Part shown: one piece after another, positions 12,301-24,329 of the stretch | How positions within the stretch are numbered: the stretch's first letter is position 1 | Layout: each line of letters begins with the position of its first letter | Origin: Pontederia crassipes | Taxonomy: Eukaryota > Streptophyta > Magnoliopsida > Commelinales > Pontederiaceae | DNA: 64,000 nt | Assembly: GCA_030549335.1 (NCBI GenBank) | Contig: CM060187.1 | Span: 2,852,001-2,916,000, forward strand | Reading direction: 5' to 3' | Notes under the pieces: model-generated | Database searches by the model: none | What the model saw: the letters and a program-made list of their open reading frames with translations, nothing else | What the model was told of the DNA's origin: nothing | Position numbers and translations under genes: made by a program

Positions 12301-13139
12301 CCGTAATCATGCTTGAGGATATAGATAGGGCAGATGGGTTAGTGCAAGGAAGTATAAAGCGAGCAATGGAAAAGGGTCGACTGCCAGACTCCTACGGCCG
12401 TGAAATAAGCTTGGGGAGTGCTATTTTTGTTGCCACTGCAAAATGGCTGCCAGAAGAAGTCAAAAGGTCTTTTGATTCCTTCGTCCAATCTGAAGAAAAG
12501 ATTTTGCAGTCCGCTAACTGTGACTGGCAACTGGAGCTGTCATCTGGGGATCTTCCTGGGAAGCGTCGTCCTGATTGGCTTTGCAATGCTAATCAATCAA
12601 ACAAGCTAAGGAAGGAATCTTCTGGTGGCCTAGGCCTGTCACTGGATTTAAATTTGGCGGTAGGAGCAGATGATGAAGCTGGGGATGGTTCAAGGAACTC
12701 AAGCGACCTCACTATCGACAATGAGCATGAGAAGGGGAGATTGGCTATCAGATCTTCCACATCGACCTTTGTAACCGAACTAATGGAATATATGGACCTT
12801 GCCGTAATATTCAAGCCAGTGGATTTTGCCGCAATGAAGAAGACCATCTTGGAGTCGATATCCATGAATTATAGATCACTGATGGGTAGTCAAAGATCTC
12901 TGAAGATCGATGAAGATACCCTCGATCACATTGTCGGCGGTTTATGGATCAGCGGTTTACAGTTCAACGAGTGGTCTGAAGCTGTGATGGTTCCTACTTT
13001 GAGGCAGCTGAAGACTAGTCTGAAGGCGGACAGGTCCAACACCATTAGGTTATCTGTAGTAAAGGGGGAGAGTGAGCACAGGAGAAGTGGCGGGAATTTG
13101 CTGCCGGCTTCCGTGTCCATCGTCGTCGACAGCCTGTAG
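9375..13139 (+). CDS. SMAX1: SMAX1-type SMXL repressor (Clp/AAA-like)
   Basis: Three exons are inferred: 9375-10681, 11116-11416 and 11517-13139 (TAG), joined in frame by GT-AG introns of 434 and 100 bp, giving 1,076 residues. The start MRAGLSTIQQTLTPEAA is the family's N-terminus; the frame continues upstream only without an ATG. Domains in order: double Clp-N repeat (about 1-170), Ser/Pro-rich linker, first ATPase-like part with NPVLVGD (269-275), a cysteine pair CPVCIENYE in exon 2, second ATPase-like part with a degenerate P-loop GPDRVGKRK (735-743), RGKT (780-783), the Walker-B-like VIMLEDIDRAD, and EAR motif LDLNL (912-916). Known for the family: nuclear repressors of karrikin/KL responses, ubiquitinated via MAX2-KAI2 and recruiting TOPLESS through EAR. 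The N-terminus and exon 2 favour SMAX1/SMXL2 over D53. RGKT, needed for hormone-induced turnover in this family, is intact. No damage is seen, so it is probably functional. Confidence 0.95.
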
Positions 13140-13900
13140 AGACTTCCAAAACTCCGTGAATTCCATAGAAAGGGTAAACATGAGTAATGTATATATATGC
13201 TGTCCTTTGTGAACTTTTTCACCCAAGAGGCTATTTACTATAAAAATCCAGGAGAACTTTACAACCAGTAGATGTGAAAAAAATCTGTTCATTTCATACA
13301 TTTATTTGTCGATTATATTCATTTGTCCTATGCCACCAAATTTTATCACTATATTCATTTTGCATTGTTGGATTTCTTTCTCTCCTTGCATCCAGCTTTG
13401 TGTAGATCAGTATGTCTCAGTTTGTCTGAATTCTGAAATGTGTTTCTTTTTGTCGCGAGTCCTGATAAACAAATGTCCTGAAAAGCAGATTTTCTGTGTG
13501 ATTTTATATTGGTGTGCCGGAAGAGAACTCAGATTTGTCATTCCATGAGTTATTGCTAAGAATGTGCAAAAGACAGTGTCCCATTTATTTAAGAGAGAAG
13601 AAACAAGCAGACAGCATCCACATACAGAAATAGCAAAGTCGCAGTTTACAGAGTCTTCAAGTGGCCTTTTGCAATGCACAAAAGAAGTGTAATCACTCAT
13701 CTTGTTCTTGCCGGTTGGAAGGATTTGGTCAGACTTTTCTTGTTGATGCATGAACCATACATATCGACACATTTGGAGGTTGGGGCTTCACATATCGCCT
13801 TGACATCATACAGATAAGTGTCATTATCTGAATCATATTCTTGACAAAATCATTTCAAAGAATAAACTTACAATGAAGTTTCCTTGAAGTACAAAAATTT
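13140..13900 (+). other. SMAX1-type 3' UTR and flank
   Basis: T-rich sequence follows the stop codon, with several near-AATAAA signals but no single obvious poly(A) site. No second gene is visible. The open frames at 13,306-13,548 (+) and 13,407-13,772 (-) overlap each other on opposite strands and match no recognisable family. Confidence 0.5.
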
Positions 13901-13912
13901 GAATGTCGGTAT

Positions 13913-14366
13913 ACAACAACAACAACAACAAAGTCTTATCCCACTAGGTGGGGTCGGCTACATGGATCATACGACGCCATTCCGCTCTATTATTAACCAA
14001 ACCTTTCGGTATATTATTCACCAATAGATCTTGCTCTATTAGTTCGCCAAGTGTCCGCCTTGGCCTCCCTCTCCCTCTTTTAATCGGACTCCAGATTATT
14101 TGATCTACTCTTCTTACTGGCGCATCTAATGGTCTTCTCTGAACATGACCAAACCATCTCAAACGATTCTTTACCATTTTCTCACTAATAGGAGCCACTC
14201 CGACTCGTTCACGTATATGGTCATTTCTAATCTTATCTAATCTTGTATGACCACACATCCATCTCAACATCCTCATTTCGGCTACCCCCACTTTACGTTC
14301 ATGTTGTCCCTTCATAGCCCAACATTCACTACCATATAACACTGCTGACCTTATAGCAGTACGATA
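13913..14366 (-). mobile_element. 5'-truncated RTE-type LINE with TSD
   Basis: The minus strand reads into a (TTG)n tail (13,913-13,929) and is flanked by a 12-bp duplication, gaatgtcggtat, at 13,901-13,912 and 14,367-14,378. About 140 codons of the C-terminal part of a non-LTR reverse transcriptase remain (13,944-14,366), with the family phrases YGSECW, RMLRWMCGHTR, IRERVGVAPI and RWFGHVQRRP. The stop lies just before the tail, so the coding end and the 3' tail overlap. Everything upstream, including the catalytic RT core and endonuclease, is missing, as expected from incomplete target-primed reverse transcription. The open frame runs past 14,366 into flanking DNA by chance. Confidence 0.9.
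13944..14366 (-). pseudogene. RTE reverse transcriptase, C-terminal fragment
   Basis: An open stretch with no internal stop encodes the C-terminal region after the RT fingers/palm; the YADD catalytic box is absent because of 5' truncation. It ends in VADPT followed by TAG. The undamaged frame suggests a recent insertion. It lies in the SMAX1-type 3' flank in the opposite orientation and has no promoter of its own. Confidence 0.85.
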
Positions 14367-14378
14367 GAATGTCGGTAT

Positions 14379-14642
14379 GAAGGGAAAAATAATTTTCAGA
14401 ATTTTTATCATTCAGAAATATTTATATGCATCCACGTGAAGATTAAGATAGATACACTTGGACAATTGCAGGGTAAAGATTAGTTAATTAACTTCTTTGG
14501 TTTTAGGTTCTTGCTCATAAACCAAGTTGTGCTCGAGGAATAATCTTTTGACAGGAAATGCCAACCACGTCTTGTCTTCATCCCGACACGCACTAAGAGA
14601 GAGAAAGAAGATTGGGTTTGTGTTGTGATTGGTGTTGTGGTA

Positions 14643-14730
<88 letters not shown>

Positions 14731-16405
14731 TATTGTTATATTCTTCTAAAAATCAATCTAAAAATCTTTCGATCAAGACACAATGGCATGCATTATAAAT
14801 TTATCAACTTTTTAGGGTATTTTAATTTTGTGAGTGTTACGAGGATTATTAAGAGGAGAGGATTTAGCATTTTTGTATTACTAGTTAGAGTGAGACAGCT
14901 TTATGGTAACTCCAAGGAGGTGGAGGGTGTCAGATGCAATGGCCTTTTTAGCACATTCATGACCAATTAAATAAGCTCTAAAAGGTGCTCTGCTGCTCCT
15001 GTGGCAGAATCAGTAAACCCCATCCACTTATTATTACAGATCTACCCACCTCACAAGCTCACCAAAAATACGATGTTGTGTCATTGCGTGTTAGAGAGAG
15101 AGAGAGAGGAGAGAGAGAGATGAAGCGGGGGCAATTGTTCCGTATAATGAGTTTATTAAACGCCATTGAGGTAACTTTTGGATGGAAGAATGTAACTTTT
15201 TAGTTCCATATTTGAATGAAATGAAATATAATAATAAAAAATTAATGTGATATAAAAAGTTAAATATGAGTGTTTAAATAAAATATAGTTATTATAAATA
15301 TAAAATATAATTTTTATTTAACAAAAGTAACTATATAAATTAAAAGTTTTTATTAAAAATTGTTAAAATATAATATTTAAGTATAATAATTTATAAATTA
15401 TACTTAACAAAATATATATTTTTATGAAATGACAAGTAATAATTAATATTAAATTAATTATTTTATAATAAATTTATCATATAAATTATTTTGAGAGAGA
15501 AATATAATAGAGAAAAATAAGGAAAGAAAAAAAAATGAAAAATGAGTTGTTAAGTAAAAAAAATTAAGAAAAATAAAACGACGCTATAGTGTTCCGATTT
15601 CACAAAAAAAGTGTAATCGAAGGGTGAAGACTAAGATAACGTGATGCCCAATTTTCATCTCGAATTTCAAGCTCGGTTCCAACCGATTGAAATCAAGCTT
15701 CAATATCAGTCGAGTTCCAATTACTAAACGCAATTCTCAATACCCCTCTAAAAATTTTATGGGAGCTCCAATTTTATCTTTGGTTTAAATTAAATTTAGG
15801 AGGATCTTTTGACCGAAGTGGGAGAGCATATTTTATTATTCGGGATGTTGATGAAACTCTATCTTTTTATTGGGGGTGCAAATTTAATTTTGGAGTTACA
15901 GGCATGGGCCCTTTGAATGAACATCTCCAAGTAAGATCAGGATCTCGTATCATTGTTGTGAGATCGATGAAATCCTAAAATTTATATCATAGACTCGATA
16001 AGATCGTAAGATTCTATCAATATTGTTTCAATTTTTTTAATGTTCACCAAGCGTAATATGATTTTTAAGGAAATAAAATTAATAACAAAATGATTGGTTA
16101 TAATTTGAATTTTAAAAATATATTTAACAAAATAATATAATATCAATGTATATTAAAAATTATTTATATAATTGTAATTCATATTAATCATGTTTTGTCA
16201 ATTCACAATGAATTATTATTACATAAGTAATATACATATACACGTAGGAAATTTTAATAGGATAATAGTTGAGTTAATATTATCTATGGAATAAATAATT
16301 ATAAATTTATTTAAAAAATTAATATAAATTTATATATTAAATTAAATTTTAATATAAAGATATTCGATCATACCAATCCATTTTAATTTTACGTAAGATT
16401 TTGAT
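14379..16405. other. AT-rich intergenic spacer with microsatellites
   Basis: Contains GA runs at 14,647-14,727 and 15,093-15,120. From 15,190 to 15,560 and from 16,010 to 16,400 the sequence is very AT-rich with MITE-like texture but no clear ends. No gene is supportable. A frame rich in Arg-Glu at 14,629 is only the GA repeat in translation. Confidence 0.6.
14647..14727. repeat. GA microsatellite
   Basis: About 40 uninterrupted GA units; slippage-prone. Confidence 0.97.
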
Positions 16406-18300
16406 TGTAACATTCCAAAAATTCACCCTAAAATGCTAGTGGGCAATTAGAAAAATTCGACAGTGCTAGTCCGTTCGGCATAACATAATCATAATAAAGT
16501 GATAGACATAATTATAGCAGAAAAATCATTAATCATGAAGATAAAATAAAACTCATTTTTTTTCAGCGAAAGTCTTAAATTAAAATCTTTGCAACTAATG
16601 TAATAGATAAATATAGAAGTTCATTGTTCAGAAAACACATCTAAAATAGTAGTTTAACAGACTCATGACATTATTCTTAGCCTAGACCATGTGCAACTTC
16701 ATTAGAGCTAGCCATCCATTCAAACAGATCAGTTACCTGCACGGATCCAAGGTGCAGAGTTTTCCGATTAGAGTATGTAAATGTCAATACGGTGATATGC
16801 ATCCTAAGTAGAATACTACATGACATATAAAAATAATTCATATGATAAAATAAACATGCATAAATGCCATGCCATAATCATACGATAACATATCAAGATT
16901 TCATATCATATCATCAATGTATATCAATAGTATTAACATTACTTGACATAAAATCATATAACAGTCAGTACATCAGTCAGTCAGTAACAGTAGGCATACC
17001 AAGTGACTAGCACTTGTCCTTACCTTGCAATATCCTCGGGGTTGCGTTATAACTCTTTGGATCTCACTTTTGTGGTCATCAGTCTTTTTAGTCTGTCAGC
17101 TCAATAATAGTATTTGATCTTATCGGTAATTGAAGAATCAAGTCATTTTCCTCTAGTATGCTAGCTAGGCCTTGGAGTCGAGACTCCGTCAACCGAAGGT
17201 GGTGAAAATGTACATATACCGTTGCAGTAAGATACAATTATTTCTCAGAAAATATTAACTCCAAAGTGCAGGGCACAATAATTTCCCGAGGGAAATTCTA
17301 ACACAATCGAGCAGGGCACAATATTTCTATCATCAGTTTGAGGGGAAACAAGTAACAGTATTATTCAATTGGGTTCATTATTTATGTTATTCAGTTTTTA
17401 GATTTTAACCTAGTTACGTGGAAACATGCAATACGTGTATCTATGTGATACTCAATACAACAATCAATATTTCATAAATAGCATCACATATTAAATGTAC
17501 AAAACATCAGGAGATATTATACATCCACAAATAATTTTATCTTGAATGTATAAACATTTAAAGATAATGCATAATATTGACCTAACAAAGTTGACATAAA
17601 TAATATAATAGGTCACTTTCCCTTTTTGACAGTTCTAGCGTATCATCAATAAAAAATTATAACTTAATATATAGACATTCTTTCTGATTAATTCTAATTT
17701 TCTAGAAAATTAGACTTTAAGTAATCACATATAAAATCTATGAATTTTATATTTTTGTAGTTTAATCCCAAAAATTCATACAAATATCGAAATCTATTTT
17801 CTACATAGTATTTTAGCGGCAGCCACTAAAATATTAATAACTTATTCTATACATATTATTTTCAGATGATTCTAAATTTCACATAAAGATATAACCAATC
17901 TCTAACTTGCAAATAAATTTCAAACCCTATTTCAGCATTTCCAATTTATGACACCTTTTACAATTTCATGATAGGAGTTTGCTTTTTTGATCATAACTAT
18001 TTTTATACACCTTCAAATCAAATGAAACCAATTTTCTTGAAAAGTAGACTTCGAGTAATTTTCATACATTATTATTTATAATTTTTTGATAAGTAAAACC
18101 TATCTGAATAATTATTACAAAGATAGTCACGAATTTAACATATTAAGATATAATCCTTTTTTTTTCCTCTTCTTCTTCCTCTTTATTCTTCAAGATCTCA
18201 TTCCTCAAACCTAATAATCAAGAGGTTAAATGGAGAAAAGAGGTAACTAAGGGATTCCTAAGTCTTTATATAAGGAGGTTAGGGATTTCTCCTGATAAAC
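16406..18300 (-). repeat. Solo-type gypsy LTR
   Basis: On the plus strand it opens tgtaacattccaaaaattc. Read in reverse that is the LTR end gaatttttggaatgttaca. The plus-strand LTR ending at 24,013 closes with gaatttttggtgtgtaaca, and both carry a similar phrase (gtagtat[tc]ctacttaggat) in mid-LTR, so they belong to one family. No primer site or gag adjoins this copy, hence solo-type. The far boundary (about 18,300) is approximate. Confidence 0.6.
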
Positions 18301-18558
18301 AAAGATGCTTATGTAGTTCGATTATGAGAACTTAGTAGAGATCATCATCAAAACAAAGAAATATTCATGAAATTAAGTTGAAGATTATGATCATGCACCA
18401 CATCGTTCAATTCATGAAATTAACTTTTTTTGGCAATGCTCGTTCCCCATTAGAGCAACTTTTTTTTTGTAAGAGATCTCCCACAGGGACTCTTCAGCCA
18501 ACTTACTTTGACGCTTCTCTCACACCTATGTTAATAAATAAACCTTTTAATTAAAAAA

Positions 18559-18644
<86 letters not shown>

Positions 18645-19069
18645 ACAGAGTGACCTTCCTATTTTCTCTCCCCGTCTGCTGCCTGTACAGAGCTCTAGAT
18701 CAGTGAAGGTTGGAGTAAGTAATTAAGTATCGGGAATACATACAGAAGAACAATGTAAGAAATGTAAAGATGGACTGTGAGAATTTTCAGAATGGCTCAA
18801 ATATGGACCAGTGATCATAATCAGAAAGCTTTAAATATCATGACGGAAACAGCCAGACAAGTAAGATTTTATGGCCAAAAGTTTGATCAAAACATGTACA
18901 CACACACAAAATAATTGAATGTTTAGTTGCTCTTGATGCTGCTTCTGCTGATACGTGAATTAGAAACCAATTAATGGAGGACCAACTCACCATTCGTTGC
19001 AGGTCCCTCCCTATCCCCTCTCTGTCCCTGTTCCACGTTTCCAGCTGCCAAAAGTCTATATATATATAT
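18300..19069. other. Intergenic spacer
   Basis: Contains the GA microsatellite at 18,560-18,640 and mixed sequence. A 92-residue minus-strand frame (18,838-19,116) runs into the inverted repeat and matches no recognised family. No gene is called. Confidence 0.5.
18560..18640. repeat. GA microsatellite
   Basis: About 40 uninterrupted GA units, nearly the same length as the run at 14,647-14,727. Confidence 0.97.
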
Positions 19070-19169
19070 AGATTGATTTTTATTTTCTTTTTTGGAGGTT
19101 TGTTCTGAATTTGCATCTAATTATAACAAATGAGAAAAGTGTACTATATATACAAAATTTTTCTCTTAG

Positions 19170-19238
<69 letters not shown>

Positions 19239-19449
19239 GTTTATGACTTTTGAGCACTCATTAATTGGGTGCATTGGATGTGCTACAGCAACAGTCCAGA
19301 GGGAGGGAGTAGCAACTTTGAGTCAGAAGTGGAGCACAACTTATTTCGGCTAAGAGAAAAATTTTGTATATATAGTACACTTTTCTCATTTGTTATAATT
19401 AGATGCAAATTCAGAACAAACCTCCAAAAAAGAAAATAAAAATCAATCT
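19070..19449. repeat. Exact 102-bp inverted repeat with 176-bp spacer
   Basis: Arm 1 is 19,070-19,171 and arm 2 is 19,348-19,449. Base-by-base comparison shows arm 2 is the exact reverse complement of arm 1. The arms end abruptly: the next bases inside and outside do not pair. The spacer opens with an AT run (19,172-19,210) and an AG run (19,211-19,239), followed by about 100 bp of complex sequence. Transcription of either strand would give a perfect 102-bp stem. Possible explanations are a young foldback element, a newly formed inverted duplication or proto-MIRNA/siRNA locus, or an assembly artefact at the AT run. No target duplication was found. Confidence 0.95.
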
Positions 19450-20223
19450 GAGAGGTGATTTGATTTAAGTGAAAAGTGGCTGAGTTTCAAATTCAAATAT
19501 TAAGACGAAGAAGAAGATAAAATATTAAAATGCATAGCATATTTTAGTAAAAGGAGTATATTAAAATTCCATTATGTGCAAAATAATAGGCCGATCGATT
19601 TATTCTATGCAATAAGTCGATCGACTAATTAGTTTATCTTTCGTTAACTTTCTCTAGCTTCCAAATTGGGTTGACTAAATATCATCAAGTTTATATTTGG
19701 TTTTCACAAGGTTATCAATTTCTCTAGTAAAGAAAAACAAAAAAAGGTCCCATTATTAAAATTTGAAAGATATTTGCATAGAACTGATTGAGTCATATCT
19801 AGACCAATTTCATAATGTTAAAATGTCATAAAAAAAATAGTTTGATTCCTTTTCACATAAGACAAGTAGTATAAGTGGGAGAGTTATCAAATAGAAAAGT
19901 TGGGTGATTGATGGCATGATGGTGAGTGGGTCCAATTCTTTCCATTCACCTTCCAACAACTACAATAAATACAAATGTGAATGATGTGCATGTGCTTCCA
20001 TTCATTACCTTTTTGCCACACCCCCCCATTATATATAATACAAAATACATTATTATATTATATTGTGCCTCTCCTTTCAAGTTTTAAACAATGCACAAAT
20101 AACCCTCATTAAGAAATCAAGCCAGGATCTTATGAGATCTTAGTGCTTTTGTTTTATTTATTTTTATAGTGTCTAGGATAGCAATTTGGCCACCTCCTTT
20201 TTCCTTATTAATTTAATAGGCTT
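19450..20223. other. AT-rich intergenic spacer
   Basis: No gene, RNA gene or clear repeat is seen. The cluster gatcgatttattc / gtcgatcgac near 19,595-19,625 is a short palindromic-looking patch. Confidence 0.5.
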
Positions 20224-20242
20224 GCTTATTTTTATAGAGAAA

Positions 20243-20415
20243 CTCCGCCTATGTTTTATAGTCGGTCCCAAGCCCGAATAAAGAATGAGGGTTATGTTAG
20301 GCCCCGACAACCAGCGTAAAATCTTGTCGAATCTCATGAACATGGATCAACGAATTGGCGTCGTATGATCCATGTAGCCGATCCCCTAGTGGGATAAGAC
20401 TTTGTTGTTGTTGTT
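20243..20415 (+). mobile_element. Short RTE-derived retroposon with TSD
   Basis: This 173-bp insertion is flanked by an exact 19-bp duplication, gcttatttttatagagaaa, at 20,224-20,242 and 20,416-20,434, and ends in (TTG)n. It begins at the same ctccgcctat head as the copy at 4,847-5,080 and shares its middle (cccaagcccg, gttaggccccgac, catggatcaacgaa) and 3' tail (gatccatgtagccga). About 30 bp present in the other copy just after caacgaa are missing here. A common 5' start in two independent insertions argues for a real short family. Confidence 0.88.
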
Positions 20416-20434
20416 GCTTATTTTTATAGAGAAA

Positions 20435-22127
20435 AAGTTACATCCGATATATACTAACTAGCTCAATGATTACATGACTTGGCTAATTTATTGGCACGAA
20501 GTGAAATTTAATCTTAACAGTTAAATCTTAAATTTGTGATTATGATATGTCGTTAAAATTATAAAATTTATATAATTATATACAAAATTACACTTATATG
20601 ATAACATAAGCATAAATTTAAAATTTTATCACTAAAAAAAAATTTTAGTGTTAATTTAGAAATGAGGCGACATATTCCACGTCATGTTTGGTTGATGTCT
20701 TTATAGTTTTAATCCTAGTAATGTTTGGATAAAAAGGTAAAATATTGGTCCAAAATGATCACTTCACCTTCGCCTCCTAGGATTGAGTCGCCCTTGCCCT
20801 CATCAGATTTATCTATATTTAATTTCGACAAAATTGAAGAATACTATAATACAAAATAATCGCTCGACAAGATTAAACATACATCGTGAGTTGTGCGTGC
20901 GTTGTCTTCCATTAATCCTAATCTATCTCGCATTTAGCTATATTTCAAAGATTATATTTAATTCAGCATATAATTCGCAACCTAACATCGCTTTAGTGAT
21001 TCCAAATACTAGTTCAAATGAGCTTCTAGCACTTGAATAATTTTGTGTTATTTTGGAATTACTTTATAGTATTTCTTGTTAGAGTTAGATTATATATAGC
21101 AATCATCTATCATTTGTTTTATCCACTTTGATTGGACAATCATGCAACTAGACTCATAAGATTATTTCATTCGTAAGTTGGTGGGTGATGATTTTATTAA
21201 TTAATATATATGATAATATAAACAATGAGGTAAATAATAGGTAATCGAGTATAATTGTTGAGCTAATCAACTATCACAATCATGATCATTTTTTCCCCTC
21301 AGGACATCATTGGATTGTTTGAATTCGTGATAAAAACATGTTGAAACTATTGAGCACCTTGTGCATCTTAGAATTATGGTCCTCTTCATTTTTCACACAA
21401 GACCATCGAAGCCACTACATCCAATTAAAAAAAAAATCCAACATTTCTTTTAGAGAAGAGGCACAGCACAACATTATATTTTTGTTGTCTTCCAAAAAAA
21501 ATATGTTTTTGAAGTTTTTTTTTAAAAAATATATAAATGAAGGTGATGCAAGAGCATGCCCAAGCGTGATGGATACACGGTATGAGAGAGAGAGAGAGAG
21601 AGAGAGTTTCGAATATATATCAATTATGCTTTGGACAAATATTTAATGATATTGAAGTGGATGAAATGAAGCAGACAAGTAACACACGCAGAGACGTTGC
21701 AGTTGGATTTGGATGCCTACGCTGCATTTGGACACGCAGAGATATTGAAGTGATCCCATTTTCTTTTTTCTTTTCTTTTCTTTTTGTTTTTTTGTTTTTT
21801 GCTTTTTTGATTTGTTCTTTTCGCATATTCAACGGAGCATGTGACGAGATTATACGGCTTCATGATTTGGAGAGTTTTGTTTGAGGAAAATGAGTGTTTC
21901 TTTTTGTGCTCTATGTGTATATAGACAAATTTTAATAATTACCATCGTAAAATTTTATACTAATATTATAAAATATAATATATCAAAATAAATAAATAAA
22001 AACATAGAAACAAAAAAGGAGCAGCACCCATTGTTGTCACCTCGCGCCGAAGACAGAGGGGCCCCTATAGCTTTGTGACGTTGGCCACCTCGACGTTGGC
22101 AATGACTATGGACTCGTCATGGAGGCA
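20435..22127. other. AT-rich intergenic spacer
   Basis: No gene is supportable. A GA run lies at 21,583-21,606, and a T-rich run with CTTTT repeats lies near 21,760-21,815. Positions 22,020-22,125 are locally GC-richer and unexplained. Confidence 0.5.
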
Positions 22128-24013
22128 AAAATATAACAACCTAACTTTTTTAGTGGGTAATTTGATCTTTAAGTCAAAATGTTTGTGATCTCTCCTATAA
22201 AGTCAACATCTCTTCCTTTTTAATATTTTCTACTTTTATGTGCACCTAATGGCTATGGTTAGAGGGGATCAATGAGAAGCACTAGGAGGGAGAAGAGAAA
22301 GAGGAAGGAGAGGAAGAAACCTGAGAAGAATCATAAAAGATTGATCAAGATATGTAAGGAGGATTCAATCTCCTCTCTCCACTTTTTTCCATGATTTGAT
22401 TGTGAGCAATAAGAACTTATTTATTTTTAGGAATTTTGATTAATAAATTGGATGGATAAGAACATTAGATCTAATTTATATTTCATGTCCTTAATGTTTG
22501 GAAAAATTTCTAAATCCTTATGATGATTGAATTTTGATGTTTCTAGCATATTATTATGATGTCCTAATGTATAGAAATCATGCTCCTATTGTTCTACACG
22601 TTTCAAATGTTTTACCAAAGTTTTCTTCTAAAAACCTATGAATTTCGAGGTTGGATATTGAATTTCTGAATGCAGGCACGGTTGTGCCAAACCCAGGTAC
22701 GATAATGACCAAGCATACAAACAATAAGTCAAGATTTGGCTCTCACTCACACTCGTGATCGCAATATTACGACCGTGACAGAACTAGGCACGATCGTGAC
22801 TAACCCAAGCATGGCCGTAAGCAAGGATTAAAACGGGGAAGACTCAGCCACGCTCGTGAAATCACGATCATGATGAAACACAGGCGTGACTAGTTGGTCA
22901 CAGCCATGACAAAGAAAGAATGTTGTATATTTTCTTTTAAGATCTATTTTCAAGTATATATGTTATGTATTAGTTATTAATGATTGTATGTCACACATAG
23001 ATATATGAAAAGCATGTACAACTATAAGTTAAAATATGAAAAATGAGAGATGAAATAATGATTGTTGATTGCAAAACATAATGCACACATTTGAAGAATA
23101 TTATTGCTTGTCACCCTCCAACGACCCTCAATGGATTGTCAGAAAATAATTATTCTGATATCTTGTGTGTGTATTTTCTTGAGGAATATTTTTTCTCATA
23201 TTTTGTGTGTGTATTATTAGTCACTTTTAGGAGAAGAGAGCATTATCCCCAAGGTCTAGGTAGCCTATTGTTAGAGCAACGACTTGATTATTTAATTATT
23301 CTAAGATGAAATATTATTATTGACAAAGATTGAATAGATAAGATTGATGTCCATGAATGTGGAGTTCAAAGGGTTATAAAACAACCATCATTGAGGTTAT
23401 TTTTATAATAAGTGTAAGCCACTTAATGTGTCTATTGATTATTGATAATGATTGTATTCATACCATATGTATGATGAACATTGTTTAATTGTTATGCTCA
23501 TGTTTATTCATATTGATGTAAAATTGAAAGATGTTAAGTTATGATTGATATATAAAGGCTCATGTTTACCTCATGTTATTTATGCATTTTCTTTTTTATA
23601 TATGAGGATGCTTATGAAAGTCATGTAGTATCCTACTTAGGATCATTGCATTGCATGAACATTACATACACTAACTAAAAAATTATGTACTTTAGATAAC
23701 TAAGGTTAAGTGATGAATAATGACTCAACTCATAACAACGTGATTACACATTGGCCTTGATCTAAATAAAGTCAATGATTTATTTTTATGATTAGAATTA
23801 TATACTATGATGACATTATAATTGGCTTTTGAATTAAATTGCTTTCACGAAGTCTTCCACTAAGATTGAAGTTCTAATCTATTTTATTAACATTGTCTTC
23901 CAATGTACTGATAAAATAATCTCTTCTTATGATTATGTTGGCGAATAGGCTAATACAATCGAAAATTGTCCTAATGGCCCTCAACTTTTAGGATGAATTT
24001 TTGGTGTGTAACA
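22128..24013 (+). repeat. 5' LTR of a decayed Ty3/gypsy element
   Basis: The end is well marked: gaatttttggtgtgtaaca at 23,995-24,013, followed by tttagtaaacctatgctaag, an eroded form of a tRNA-Met-type primer site. It matches the solo LTR at 16,406 in its terminal and mid-LTR phrases. The 5' limit near 22,128 is a guess from the LTR-like phrase taacaacctaac. No open frame of note lies inside. Confidence 0.55.
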
Positions 24014-24329
24014 TTTAGTAAACCTATGCTAAGTATGTTATAGAAAAAATTAAATGTCTAAGTTCATGTGCAATCACCATTAGCAGACATCTGAAGTCAA
24101 ACAGTATGTAAGTTTACTGTCATAGGTAAGCATGCTTTAAAATAACTAAGTAATATTTGGTTAAATATTGTTATGTGAAGGATGGAATAAAGAAGTCCTT
24201 CCAATGCTTCAGGAGGGCAAAAAGAATTAATTATTGTTATGGAAAGCATGATCTAGATGGCTCATGCTATGGAAAGGAATGCGTGCTTGAGCCACTCTAC
24301 CCACTCAAGTTTCAAAACTAAGAAGTTCC

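Noticed and set aside
13407..13772. 121-codon minus-strand frame in the 3' flank
   Set aside because: Overlaps another frame on the opposite strand, no recognisable domain, and lies in probable 3' UTR/flank.
14629..14970. 113-codon frame rich in Arg-Glu
   Set aside because: It is a GA microsatellite read in translation.
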